DNA from: Mesoflavibacter sp037029465
Lineage (GTDB): Bacteria; Bacteroidota; Bacteroidia; Flavobacteriales; Flavobacteriaceae
Assembly (NCBI RefSeq): GCF_037029465.1
Contig: NZ_JAYMEM010000018.1
Location: 35,448 to 99,447, forward strand
Direction: 5' to 3'
DNA: 64,000 nucleotides
Of the stretch, positions 9,152 through 18,300 are shown piece by piece (position 1 is the stretch's first letter; the number at the start of each line of letters is the position of its first letter). The notes under the pieces are model-generated. The model had not been told where the DNA came from. It did no database searches and saw only the letters and a program-made list of their open reading frames with translations. A program made the translations under genes and the position numbers.

Positions 9152-9175
9152 AATTTGTTTGTGTTGTTTAAAGTG

Positions 9176-9183
9176 CAAAGGTA
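9176..9183 (-). promoter_or_regulatory. TAnnTTTG promoter for pckA
   Basis: TACCTTTG on the minus strand, 24 bases before the ATG at 9151. It overlaps the apparent upstream TTG start and so decides the start codon. Confidence 0.65.
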
Positions 9184-9217
9184 AAATTTAATATAAATTA
9201 ACGCTAAGTAAAAGTTG

Positions 9218-9607
9218 TTAATTCTTTTTCAGTTTTAAAAAGTTTATTAACAATATAGCCCAAGATGCGATTAATAAAGCGCCTCCAATAGGAGTTATTA
9301 AAGCTATTTTTTTGAAATCGAAGCCTGTTAAATCATTTGTAGCAAGACCATAGATTGAAGCTGAGAAAAAGATAACACCAACAAGAACTAAATAAAATAT
9401 TGTTGATTTTGTTTTTACTGAAATCTTCTGGGTTAACCCTATAAATAATAAGAATAATGCGTGGTACATTTGGTAACGTACACCAACTTCAAAAGTTTGT
9501 AATTGCTCTGCGTCTAAAACTTCCTTTAATCCATGAGCACCAAAAGCACCAATTATAACGCTTGTTAAACCTAAAATTGAAGCTAAAATCAGAATTCTTT
9601 TATTCAT
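9218..9607 (-). CDS. DUF423 membrane protein (YgdD-like)
   Basis: A 129-residue protein with four predicted membrane helices. GAFGAHGLK near the N-terminus and a YQMYHALFLL segment identify the DUF423/YgdD family of small inner-membrane proteins; function unknown. It lies upstream of pckA on the same strand but separated from it by the pckA promoter, and has its own TATTTTTG promoter element at 9626-9633. Confidence 0.88.
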   Translation of the reverse strand: MNKRILILASILGLTSVIIGAFGAHGLKEVLDAEQLQTFEVGVRYQMYHALFLLFIGLTQKISVKTKSTIFYLVLVGVIFFSASIYGLATNDLTGFDFKKIALITPIGGALLIASWAILLINFLKLKKN

Positions 9608-9625
9608 AATAATTTAATCTTAACA

Positions 9626-9633
9626 CAAAAATA
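9626..9633 (-). promoter_or_regulatory. TAnnTTTG promoter for the DUF423 gene
   Basis: TATTTTTG on the minus strand, 18 bases upstream of the DUF423 ATG. Confidence 0.5.
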
Positions 9634-9716
9634 CAGTAAGTATTTATTAAATTCGTATAAAAATATAAGATACTTTAAAAATATTACATAAAAATTAAAA
9701 TTCTTTTATAGCCTTT

Positions 9717-11081
9717 ATGCGACATATATTAGTTATAGGTTCCGGAAAATCAACCTCTTACTTATTCAAATATTTATTAGAACAATCTGAAACTGAAAAT
9801 CTGCACATTACCGTTGGTGATTTAGACATTGAAAATGCTAAAAAAATGATTGGTAATCACAAAAACGCTACAGCAATAGCTTTAAATGTTTTTGACAAAA
9901 ACTCAAGAGAAGACGCTGTTAAAAAAGCAGATATTGTTATCTCTATGCTACCTGCTAGATTTCATATTGAAGTTGCTAAAGATTGTGTGACCTACGGTAA
10001 AAATATGGTTACAGCATCTTACATAAGTGACGAGATGCAAGCTTTAGACCAACAAGTTAAGGATAAAGGTTTAGTTTTTATGAACGAAATTGGTGTAGAT
10101 CCTGGTATTGACCACATGAGTGCTATGCAAGTGATAGACCGTATTCGTGGTAATGGCGGAAAAATGATACTATTTGAATCGTTTTGTGGTGGACTTGTAG
10201 CTCCTGAAAGTGATAACAACCTTTGGAACTATAAATTTACTTGGAACCCAAGAAATGTTGTTGTTGCAGGACAAGGTGGCGCAGCAAAATTTCTTCAAGA
10301 AAACACTTATAAATATATTCCTTACCACAGACTATTTAGACGTACCGAATTTTTAGAAGTTGAAGGTTTTGGACGCTTTGAAGCTTATGCTAACCGCGAT
10401 TCTTTAAAATATCAAAACGTTTACGGATTAGATAATATTAGGACATTATACAGAGGTACAATGCGTCGTGTAGGATTTTCTCGTGCTTGGCAAGCTTTTG
10501 TTTTATTAGGTATGACAGACGATAGTTACACCATAGATGATAGTGAAAACATGAGTTATCGCGACTTTGTAAATTCATTTTTACCTTACAGTCCAACAGA
10601 CTCTGTGGAGCTTAAATTTAGACATGCATTAAAAATTGATCAAGACGATATGGTTTGGGATAAGTTTGTAGAGCTTGATATTTTCAACCCAAATAAAATG
10701 GTAGAACTTAAAAAAGGAACTCCAGCTCAAATCCTTCAAAAAATATTAATGGATAGCTGGACACTAGCACAAGAAGACAAAGATATGCTAGTGATGTATC
10801 ACAAATTTGGATACGAGTTAGATGGTAAAAAACACCAAATAGACTCGACTATGGTTTGTTTAGGTGAAGACCAAACCTATACAGCTATGGCAAAAACTGT
10901 AGGACTACCTGTCGCTATAGCTACAATAGCTATATTAAATAAAAAAATTACTACACCTGGAGTACAACTACCTATAAACAAAGAAGTGTACACACCTATT
11001 CTTAACGAGTTAGAAAACTACGGTATTATTTTTAAAGAAACCGAAGTACCTTATTTAGGGTATAACCCGTTAAATATTTAA
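9717..11081 (+). CDS. saccharopine dehydrogenase family protein
   Basis: A 454-residue oxidoreductase of the LYS9/saccharopine reductase type, the enzyme class that makes or splits the lysine-linked intermediate saccharopine. The N-terminal Rossmann fold begins ILVIGSGKST; ISMLPARFH and NEIGVDPGIDHM are characteristic of the saccharopine dehydrogenase fold, and the substrate-binding part has the FCGGL(V/P)AP element. The Lrp/AsnC gene 214 bases downstream on the same strand suggests amino-acid-responsive control (inference). A purely catabolic lysine role is plausible but not proven. Confidence 0.88.
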   Translation: MRHILVIGSGKSTSYLFKYLLEQSETENLHITVGDLDIENAKKMIGNHKNATAIALNVFDKNSREDAVKKADIVISMLPARFHIEVAKDCVTYGKNMVTASYISDEMQALDQQVKDKGLVFMNEIGVDPGIDHMSAMQVIDRIRGNGGKMILFESFCGGLVAPESDNNLWNYKFTWNPRNVVVAGQGGAAKFLQENTYKYIPYHRLFRRTEFLEVEGFGRFEAYANRDSLKYQNVYGLDNIRTLYRGTMRRVGFSRAWQAFVLLGMTDDSYTIDDSENMSYRDFVNSFLPYSPTDSVELKFRHALKIDQDDMVWDKFVELDIFNPNKMVELKKGTPAQILQKILMDSWTLAQEDKDMLVMYHKFGYELDGKKHQIDSTMVCLGEDQTYTAMAKTVGLPVAIATIAILNKKITTPGVQLPINKEVYTPILNELENYGIIFKETEVPYLGYNPLNI

Positions 11082-11089
11082 TATTATAT

Positions 11090-11209
11090 AGCGTTTCCGT
11101 ACCGACATGTTCGGTACGGTCGGGCTAGGAATTTATACTGAGCGGAGTCGAAGTATTGCAATTCCTCGCTCGTACCTCGCTGCGGGATTTTCATTACTAT
11201 CCCTAACGC
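11090..11209 (+). repeat. family B intergenic repeat with a nested family C hairpin
   Basis: Starts AGCGTT and ends ATCCCTAACGC (11199-11209). A perfect hairpin CCGTACCGA (11097-11105) / TCGGTACGG (11111-11119) is followed by GTCGGGCT. Then comes a segment bounded by GGAATT (11128-11133) and AATTCC (11160-11165) that holds a GAGCGGAGTCG family C core. The architecture equals the copies at 11837-11933 and 63496-63577. Confidence 0.65.
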
Positions 11210-11295
11210 ACTTACCAAAGGTAAATACACAAAATAAAGTTTTAGTTTAAAACAAAATACTTACTTTTATCTTTTAAACTATAAGCTTAAATCTT

Positions 11296-11766
11296 TTGAA
11301 AACTTCAAATAACAACCTTATCATAGACGGTATTGATAAAAAAATACTTCGTGCACTTATGGAAGACGCACGTACACCAGTATTAGAAATTGCTAGACAA
11401 GTTGGTATTTCTGGTGCAGCAATACACCAACGTTTGCGTAAGCTAGAAAAATCTAAACTTATTGCAGGCTCTAAGTTTGTAATCAATCCGCAAGTCTTAG
11501 GCTATACTACTATGGCGTTTGTTGGTATTTATTTGGACAAAGCTATTAGTAATCCACAAGCTGTAAAACAATTACAAAAAATACCTGAAGTATTAGAATG
11601 TCATTACACAACCGGTAACTGGAGTATTTTAATTAAGATTCTTTGTAAAGACAACTCGCATTTAATGCACTTACTAAATAGTCAAATTCAATCTATAGAA
11701 GGTGTTTCTAGAACAGAAACATTTATTTCTTTAGATCAACAGATTGAAAGACAAATTAAAATATAA
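11296..11766 (+). CDS. Lrp/AsnC family transcriptional regulator
   Basis: A 156-residue regulator: an N-terminal winged helix (IDKKILRALMEDARTPVLEIA, then a recognition helix in SGAAIHQRLRKLE) followed by the RAM ligand-binding domain. Members bind amino acids and form octamers on DNA. The start is a TTG at 11296; the next ATG (residue 22) would cut the helix-turn-helix, so TTG is the likely initiator. A near-consensus TATCTTTT lies about 25 bases upstream. The neighbouring saccharopine dehydrogenase gene is a candidate target. Followed by a strong terminator. Confidence 0.93.
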   Translation: MKTSNNNLIIDGIDKKILRALMEDARTPVLEIARQVGISGAAIHQRLRKLEKSKLIAGSKFVINPQVLGYTTMAFVGIYLDKAISNPQAVKQLQKIPEVLECHYTTGNWSILIKILCKDNSHLMHLLNSQIQSIEGVSRTETFISLDQQIERQIKI

Positions 11767-11794
11767 AACAATACAATTTTAGAGTAAAGAGAAT

Positions 11795-11836
11795 AAAAAA
11801 ACACCTTAAAAAATTAAATTTTTAAGGTGTTTTTTT
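11795..11836 (+). terminator. terminator after the Lrp/AsnC gene
   Basis: ACACCTTAAAAA pairs with TTTTTAAGGTGT, flanked by A7 and T7 runs. Confidence 0.85.
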
Positions 11837-11936
11837 GCGTTAAGGATTAAGCAACTGTCGGAGCACATCTATGATTGCGACTTGCGAAAGCCTGACGCAC
11901 TTTTGCCATTAAAAGCAAAAGTGGGTAACGCCCAAA
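11837..11936 (-). repeat. family B intergenic repeat (minus orientation)
   Basis: Read on the minus strand it begins TTTGGGCGTT, has a hairpin CACTTTTGC/GCAAAAGTG (plus 11898-11906 and 11915-11923), then GTCAGGCT (11889-11896), and ends ATCCTTAACGC (11837-11847). Ends and order match the copy at 63496-63577. Confidence 0.7.
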
Positions 11937-11943
11937 TAATAAT

Positions 11944-12651
11944 TTAGTCTCTTGACATAAATATTTGAAGTATATACCAAAATAATAACATTACTGAAGC
12001 AAATATACCTAAGGCTGCTCCTACGTACTGATCTCCAGTATATTCATATTTTACTTTAGATGTTTGATACAAAATTGCTGCTCCAGCAAACACAACCATT
12101 CCTACAGAAAACCATAACCCTAAATCAAAACCAAAAATAGTTCCTGCAACGATTAATCCAATTGCAATAAAGCTTCCTATAACCAAACCTGTTTTAAGGA
12201 AAGAAAAATTCTTATTTGTCATAAATACAGTAGCTGTCAAACCTGCAAAAAGACAAAGTGTAATTATTGCAGCTTGGGTTAACATTTCTGTCCCTGTAGA
12301 ATGATATGCTGCAAAATATATCATCGGTAAAAAGATGATTGCTTCTAAAAGTACATATAGTCCTAATCCTAAGTATTGGGTTTGTTTTGAAGGATCATGA
12401 GCAAGTTTATCTGCCATACTACTTCCAAACCAAAAAAGACCTAAAACTATTAACCAAGAAAAGCCACTTCCTAGCATAAGGTTTATTAATGAGACAACTA
12501 CATCTTCAAACATACCTATAAAGATATACTCGAGTAATACAAAACCTAAAATTGCAAATGCAACGTGAGTATAGGTCTTGCGATAAAAAACAGCTTTTTC
12601 ACTATCTTCTAAATTGCCAACTAATATTGGACCTTGAATTTGATTTTCCAT
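11944..12651 (-). CDS. Bax inhibitor-1 / YccA family membrane protein
   Basis: A 235-residue protein with about seven membrane helices. TYTHVAFAILGFVLLEY at the start and the glycine-rich helix pairs fit the Bax inhibitor-1/YccA family (BI-1, YetJ-like), pH-sensitive calcium-leak or stress membrane proteins. The family's role in flavobacteria is not established. It lies downstream of the YugP-type protease gene on the same strand but separated from it by a terminator, so it is likely a single-gene unit. Confidence 0.85.
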   Translation of the reverse strand: MENQIQGPILVGNLEDSEKAVFYRKTYTHVAFAILGFVLLEYIFIGMFEDVVVSLINLMLGSGFSWLIVLGLFWFGSSMADKLAHDPSKQTQYLGLGLYVLLEAIIFLPMIYFAAYHSTGTEMLTQAAIITLCLFAGLTATVFMTNKNFSFLKTGLVIGSFIAIGLIVAGTIFGFDLGLWFSVGMVVFAGAAILYQTSKVKYEYTGDQYVGAALGIFASVMLLFWYILQIFMSRD

Positions 12652-12689
12652 ATAAAAATTATTGTTTAATTAGGTTTTAAATATAAACA

Positions 12690-12723
12690 TAAAAGCCGAA
12701 GAAAAAACTATTTCTTCGGCTTG
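12690..12723 (-). terminator. terminator after the YugP-type protease gene
   Basis: Read on the minus strand: AAGCCGAAGAAA, a short loop, TTTCTTCGGCTTTT. It separates this gene from the Bax-inhibitor gene. Confidence 0.75.
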
Positions 12724-12744
12724 ATTTATATTAAAAATAGATAT

Positions 12745-13455
12745 TTAATCTCTGCTTAAAAAGACTTGCATTCCCCAATAAATTAAAGAGGCTAACGCAC
12801 CAATTGCTGCTACTAAATAGGTTCTTGCAGCCCATTTTAAAGCGTCTTCACTACCCTTATATTCTTCTGGTGTTACCATATTTTTAGCTTTTAACCAAGC
12901 TAATGCACGGTTACTTGCATCATACTCTACTGGTAAAGTGATAAAACTGAAAAGTGTTGCAAATCCCATCATTATTAATCCAGCTAACGCAATATAAAAA
13001 CCGCTACCTCCTAAGATATTTCCTGCCATTAATACAATACCGCCAATAATAACCCATTGTGACATACTTGAAGTTACTTGAACAATTGGCACTAATTTAG
13101 AACGCATAGTTAAATATTGATACGCTGTTGCGTGTTGTACTGCATGTCCAACTTCGTGAGCAGCAACTGCTGCAGCTGCTGCGTTGGCTTGATTGTAAAC
13201 GACTTCACTTAAATTAACAGTTTTATTTACCGGATTGTAATGATCGGTTAATTGACCTCTTGTAGAAATAACTTTTACATCTTGTATGCCATGATCGGCT
13301 AGCATTTTTTCTGCTATTTGAGCGCCTGTCATTCCGTTGCGCAAATGCACTTTAGAGTAATGTGCAAATTTTCTTTTTAGTTGACTACTTACTAATGTAC
13401 TTATTAAAGCAATCGCACCAATTAATATGTAATATCCTATATATCCTGTAAACAT
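12745..13455 (-). CDS. YugP-type neutral zinc metallopeptidase
   Basis: A 236-residue membrane protein with the zinc-protease motif HEVGH at residues 100-104, preceded by an alanine-rich helix and followed by HATAYQYLTMRSKLVP, typical of the YugP/Zn-dependent peptidase 2 family. Three or four membrane helices surround the active site (one at the N-terminus, others around 125-180 and at the C-terminus). Substrate unknown; probably cleaves membrane or envelope proteins. Ends before a terminator at 12690-12723. Confidence 0.88.
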   Translation of the reverse strand: MFTGYIGYYILIGAIALISTLVSSQLKRKFAHYSKVHLRNGMTGAQIAEKMLADHGIQDVKVISTRGQLTDHYNPVNKTVNLSEVVYNQANAAAAAVAAHEVGHAVQHATAYQYLTMRSKLVPIVQVTSSMSQWVIIGGIVLMAGNILGGSGFYIALAGLIMMGFATLFSFITLPVEYDASNRALAWLKAKNMVTPEEYKGSEDALKWAARTYLVAAIGALASLIYWGMQVFLSRD

Positions 13456-13549
13456 GTTTTTCTCTTTTAATGTTAATGACTTAAATATAACAAAAAGTAA
13501 GCCATTTTGATGTTAAGAAATTTTGTCAGAAAAACAATGTCAGTTATTT

Positions 13550-14650
13550 TCAAACTGCATCAACAGACCAATTAAAAGCTTCTGCAATTTCTTGATAAAC
13601 AATTTTTCCGTTAACAACATTTAATCCTTTTGCTAACATTTTATCGTTTTCGCAAGCTTTTTTCCAACCTTGATTGGCTAATCTTAACACGTAAGGTAGA
13701 GTAACGTTTGTTAAAGCTAAAGTTGATGTATATGGCACTGCACCTGGCATGTTTGCGACGCAGTAATGCACAACATCATCAATTATGTAAGTTGGATCTT
13801 CATGTGTTGTTGGTTTAGTCGTCTCTACACAACCTCCTTGGTCTACTGCAACATCTACAATAACTGTACCTGGACGCATTTCTTTTAGCATATCTCTAGT
13901 AATTAAGTTTGGTGCTTTTGCGCCTTTTAGCAAAACACCACCAACAATTAAATCGTGGTCTTTTATACGTTTTCTTATATTAAATTCGCTAGAAAACTCT
14001 GTAACCACATGATTTGGCATTACATCGTTCACATAACGTAATTGCTTCATGTTTATATCCATAATGGTTACGTGCGCACCTAATCCTGCAGCCATTTTTG
14101 CGGCTTGTATCCCAACAGTACCTGCGCCAAGAACTAAGACTCTTCCTGGTGGCACGCCTGGTACGCCACCTAAAAGTACACCACGACCTTTAATTGGTTT
14201 TTCTAAATATTTAGCACCTTGTTGTATTGCCATACGTCCTGCCACTTCAGACATTGGCGTTAATAAAGGTAATGTTCCGTCGGTATCTTCTACGGTTTCG
14301 TAAGCAATACAAACCGCTTCGCTTTTTAACATAGCTTTAGTCAGTGCTTCACTTGACGCAAAATGAAAATAAGTAAATACCACATGATGCGATTTTATAA
14401 GCGGATACTCTTCTGCAATTGGCTCTTTAACCTTAACAATCATATCACTTGAAGCATAAACTTCTTCAATACTATCTAAAATTGTTGCACCAACATCTTT
14501 GTAATCTTGATCAAAAAAACCGCTACCAAAACCAGCATCTTTTTGCACATAAACAGTGTGATTGTTCTTAGTTAATTCGAAAACTCCAGCTGGTGTCATA
14601 CCTACTCTATTTTCGTTGTTTTTGATTTCCTTTGGAATACCGATTTTCAT
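13550..14650 (-). CDS. ald: alanine dehydrogenase
   Basis: A 366-residue NAD-dependent enzyme that interconverts L-alanine with pyruvate and ammonium. The N-terminus MKIGIPKEIKNNENRV and VQKDAGFGSGF are family signatures; the Rossmann loop is VLVLGAGTVGIQAA, followed by VTIMDIN for NAD selection. VDVAVDQGGC and the catalytic histidine region near YFHFAS are in place. Single gene. The 263 bases upstream hold a family A palindromic repeat and the divergent GIY-YIG gene. Confidence 0.95.
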   Translation of the reverse strand: MKIGIPKEIKNNENRVGMTPAGVFELTKNNHTVYVQKDAGFGSGFFDQDYKDVGATILDSIEEVYASSDMIVKVKEPIAEEYPLIKSHHVVFTYFHFASSEALTKAMLKSEAVCIAYETVEDTDGTLPLLTPMSEVAGRMAIQQGAKYLEKPIKGRGVLLGGVPGVPPGRVLVLGAGTVGIQAAKMAAGLGAHVTIMDINMKQLRYVNDVMPNHVVTEFSSEFNIRKRIKDHDLIVGGVLLKGAKAPNLITRDMLKEMRPGTVIVDVAVDQGGCVETTKPTTHEDPTYIIDDVVHYCVANMPGAVPYTSTLALTNVTLPYVLRLANQGWKKACENDKMLAKGLNVVNGKIVYQEIAEAFNWSVDAV

Positions 14651-14787
14651 TTTCTATTGAATTTGTAGATTATAGCTTTTGAAAATTACAATGAAATTTT
14701 TAGCTATCCCAAAGAGAATGATGTATTTATAGGGTTTTTATGGAATTGATATTTTGAAGGATTTATTTTGAAAAATTAGCATTTTTT

Positions 14788-14896
14788 GTTCTCGATACAA
14801 CGCTCCTTTCATCGCGTCACTCGAACTGACATATTGTAAATATAGTTCTCGTCACTTCGAGTGATTTGTGAGGCACGAGCAAATTGTATCGAGAAG
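14788..14896 (+). repeat. family A palindromic repeat, upstream copy
   Basis: Two inverted units. Outer arms TTCTCGATACAA (14789-14800) and TTGTATCGAGAA (14884-14895) are exact complements. Inner arms TCACTCGAA (14817-14825) and TTCGAGTGA (14856-14864) also match exactly, with GCTC/GAGC between them. It ends 18 bases before the GIY-YIG ATG. A near-identical copy lies just after that gene. Confidence 0.85.
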
Positions 14897-14913
14897 TTTT
14901 ATATCTTTTAATC

Positions 14914-15201
14914 ATGAAAATCTCATATGTATATATTTTGAAATGTTCTGATAACACCTACTATACAGGTATTACTTCTAATTTAGAACGACGGATTATT
15001 GAGCATAAGCTTGGAAAACATATTGAAAGTTACACCTATAAACGAAGACCTATCGAACTTATGTTTTATGCTGAATTCACTGATATAAGTATAGCAATTC
15101 AAACTGAAAAGCAAATTAAAAAATGGTCTAAAGCAAAAAAAGAAGCATTGATTAATGATGAATTTGATAAGCTTCCTAATTTGGCTAAAAAGAAATTTTA
15201 A
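14914..15201 (+). CDS. small single-domain GIY-YIG nuclease
   Basis: A 95-residue protein that is one GIY-YIG nuclease domain: YVYILKCS and YYTGITSNLERR provide the two core strands and the catalytic arginine, EH follows, and the metal-binding glutamate is in the TEKQIKKWSKAKK segment. It resembles the UPF0213/YhbQ group, with no DNA-binding extension. The ATG at 14914 is chosen because an in-frame TTG at 14884 lies inside the repeat's right arm. A near-consensus TATCTTTT precedes it. Palindromic repeats stand at both sides (14788-14896; 15209-15317). Role may be DNA repair, or mobility of the repeats (inference). Confidence 0.9.
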   Translation: MKISYVYILKCSDNTYYTGITSNLERRIIEHKLGKHIESYTYKRRPIELMFYAEFTDISIAIQTEKQIKKWSKAKKEALINDEFDKLPNLAKKKF

Positions 15202-15208
15202 ATAATTA

Positions 15209-15317
15209 GTTCTCGATACAACGCTCCTTTCGTCGCGTCACTCGAACTGACGTGTTAGAATTAAAAGTATCTTCACTTCGAGTGATTTGTGAAGTATGAG
15301 CAAATTGTATTGGGAAG
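15209..15317 (+). repeat. family A palindromic repeat, downstream copy
   Basis: Same orientation and layout as the copy at 14788-14896. Left arm TTCTCGATACAA (15210-15221), inner arms TCACTCGAA (15238-15246) and TTCGAGTGA (15277-15285), right arm TTGTATTGGGAA (15305-15316) with two mismatches. It begins 8 bases after the GIY-YIG stop. Confidence 0.85.
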
Positions 15318-15320
15318 CAT

Positions 15321-15350
15321 AAAAAAAGCCTTCAAAAATTATTGAAGGCT
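15321..15350 (-). terminator. terminator after leuS
   Basis: Read on the minus strand, AGCCTTCAA and TTGAAGGCT pair and are followed by T7. Located 33 bases past the leuS stop. Confidence 0.8.
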
Positions 15351-15382
15351 ATTGTTTATAAAATGTTATTTTATTTAGGTTT

Positions 15383-18300
15383 TTACCCTACAATATTCAC
15401 AATTTTACCTGGTACAATAATTACTTTTTTAGGTGTACGACCTTGTAATTGTTCTTGTGTTTTTTCGTGAGCCATAACGGTTTTTTCTATTTCGTCTTTG
15501 CTCATATCTAATGGTAATTCTAATGTAAAACGCATTTTACCATTAAACGAAATTGGATAATTCTTACTGCTTTCTACTAAATGCTTTTCTTCAAAAACTG
15601 GAAAAGGCGCTGTAGAAATTGACATGTCGTTACCTAATTGATGCCATAACTCTTCTGCGATATGTGGCGCGTATGGCGATACTAAAATTAGTAATGGTTG
15701 TAAAATATCGCGACTTGTACATTTTTGCGCAGTCAACTCGTTAACCGCAATCATAAAAGTAGATACCGATGTATTGAAAGAAAAATTCTCAATATCTTCT
15801 TCTACCTTTTTAATGGTTTTATGTAAGGTTTTTAAGTTGTCTTTTGTAGGTTCTGCATCGGTTATTTTTAAACCATTATCGTCTACGTATAACTTCCATA
15901 ATTTTTTAAGGAAACCATGTACACCTGTAATACCAGCAGTATTCCAAGGTTTTGCTTGCTCTAACGGACCTAAAAACATCTCATACAAACGTAAGCTATC
16001 TGCACCGTAATCTTCACAGATTTGATCTGGATTAACCACGTTGTATTTTGATTTTGACATTTTTTCGACTTCGCGACCGACTTTGTAAACATCATTATCT
16101 CCTTCAATTATTTCTCCATTTTCACCAATAAAAATAGCACCTTTAAAGTCGTCACCAAATTCGCTATCTTCTTTTAAGCCTTCAACATCTAATTTGTCTG
16201 AAGCATTTACATATTGAACTTTAACATGTAAAGCAGAAACTTTAAGCATATTAGTTTGCCCATATTTCGTTTCACCTTCAGGTAAAGTCTCATTAACTTC
16301 ATTTATTTCTTTATTAATTTTTCCAACAATTTTAGCCCATAAATCTGATGAAATTGTATCATCTTCAATTGATTTTGCTAATATATCTGAAACATAAATA
16401 GAAGACGAAAAAATTGATCTAACCGCATTATCTTGAATATTACCTGTTGATTTCTTCCCAATCATAGGTAAAGATTCAACTCTATAAACAAAAGCACTCG
16501 TTCCCAAGATCATTCCTTGGTTTATTAACTTTTTAAAAGGCTCATCTACGTTTACAAAATGTCTATCTTTTAAAAACTTAGTCCAAAAACGTGCATATAA
16601 TAAATGTCCTGTAGCGTGCTCGCTTCCGCCAATGTATAAATCTACATTTTCCCAGTAGTTAAGCGCATCTTCGGTTGCAAATGCATTACCACGATTGGCT
16701 TGTTCTTCCATATATCTAAAGAAATACCAAGAACTTCCTGCCCAACCTGGCATAGTATTTAGCTCTAAAGGAAATACCGTTTTATCGTCTATTTTGTCGT
16801 TGCTAACCACTTGGTTTAATTGCGTATCCCAAGCCCAAACATCTGCACGACCTAATGGTGGCTCGCCAGTTTCGGTTGGTAAATATTTTTCTACTTCTGG
16901 TAAGGTAATTGGCAAATGTTTTTGGTCTATCATTTGTGGCATACCATTAACATAATATACCGGGAAAGGTTCTCCCCAATAACGCTGACGACTAAATACT
17001 GCGTCACGTAAACGGTAGTTGGTTTTTCCTTGTCCTTGTCCAATTTGTTCTAGCTCAAAAATAGCGCGTTTGGTTGCTTTTTTGTAGTTCATTCCGTTAA
17101 GGAAATCGCTATTAGCTATCACGGTTTTTTCTTTATCTGCAAATGCTTCTTCGCTTATGTCTACACCTTCAAAAATATTAGGGATTTCGATATTAAAATG
17201 TTTCGCAAAATCGTAATCACGTTGGTCGCCACAAGGCACAGCCATTACTGCTCCTGTACCATAGCTAGCCAATACGTAATCGCCAATCCAAATTGGGATT
17301 GGTTCTTTAGTAAACGGATGCTCTGCATACGCACCTGTAAATGCACCAGAAATGGTTTTTACATCTGCCATACGGTCGCGTTCGCTACGTTTCGCAGTTG
17401 CTTTGATGTAGGCATTTACCTCATCTTTTTGTTCTGATGTTGTTATTTTTGAAACCAAATCGTGCTCTGGCGCTAAAGTCATAAAACTAACACCAAAAAT
17501 AGTATCTGGTCTTGTGGTAAACACTTCGATTGTTTCGTTATGATCTTTTACGTTGAAAGTTACCGATGCTCCAACCGATTTACCTATCCAGTTACGCTGA
17601 CTTTCTTTTAACGCATCTGTCCAATCGATGCTATCTAAACCTTGTAATAATCGTTCTGCATACGCCGAAATACGCATAGACCATTGTGTCATTTTTTTAC
17701 GCACTACAGGATGACCACCACGTTCTGACACGCCATTTACAATCTCGTCGTTAGCTAAAACAGTTCCTAAAGCCGGACACCAATTTACTTCAGTTTCGGC
17801 TAAATACGTTAATCTATATTTTAATAATATGTCTTGTTGTTTTTCAGATGAAAAGGCTTGCCATTCTTCAGCAGAAAATGTTTCAACTGTTTCGTCACAA
17901 ACAGCGTTAACTGTTGCATTTCCTTCCGAAGAAAAAAGTGTTTCTAATGTTGAAATGTCTTCAGCTTGATCTGAATCTACATTATACCAAGAGTTGAACA
18001 GTTGGATGAAAATCCACTGCGTCCATTTGTAATATTCTGGATTACTGGTACGTACTTCTCTGCTCCAATCAAAAGAAAAACCAATTTTATCTAACTGTTT
18101 TCTGTACGTAGCAATGTTAGTTTTTGTTGTAATTGCAGGATGTTGTCCTGTTTGGATAGCATACTGTTCTGCCGGTAAACCAAAGCTATCATAACCTTGT
18201 GGATGCAATACATTAAAACCTTTATGGCGTTTGTAGCGCGCATAAATATCACTAGCAATATACCCTAACGGATGTCCAACGTGTAATCCTGCTCCAGATG

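Noticed and set aside
14884..14913. Ten extra codons at the start of the GIY-YIG gene (TTG start)
   Set aside because: They lie inside the right arm of the palindromic repeat; the ATG at 14914 gives the normal domain start.
14788..15317. Insertion sequence or CRISPR-like array around the GIY-YIG gene
   Set aside because: There is no transposase and no regularly spaced array; only two copies of a palindromic pair. It is reported as a repeat-nuclease association instead.
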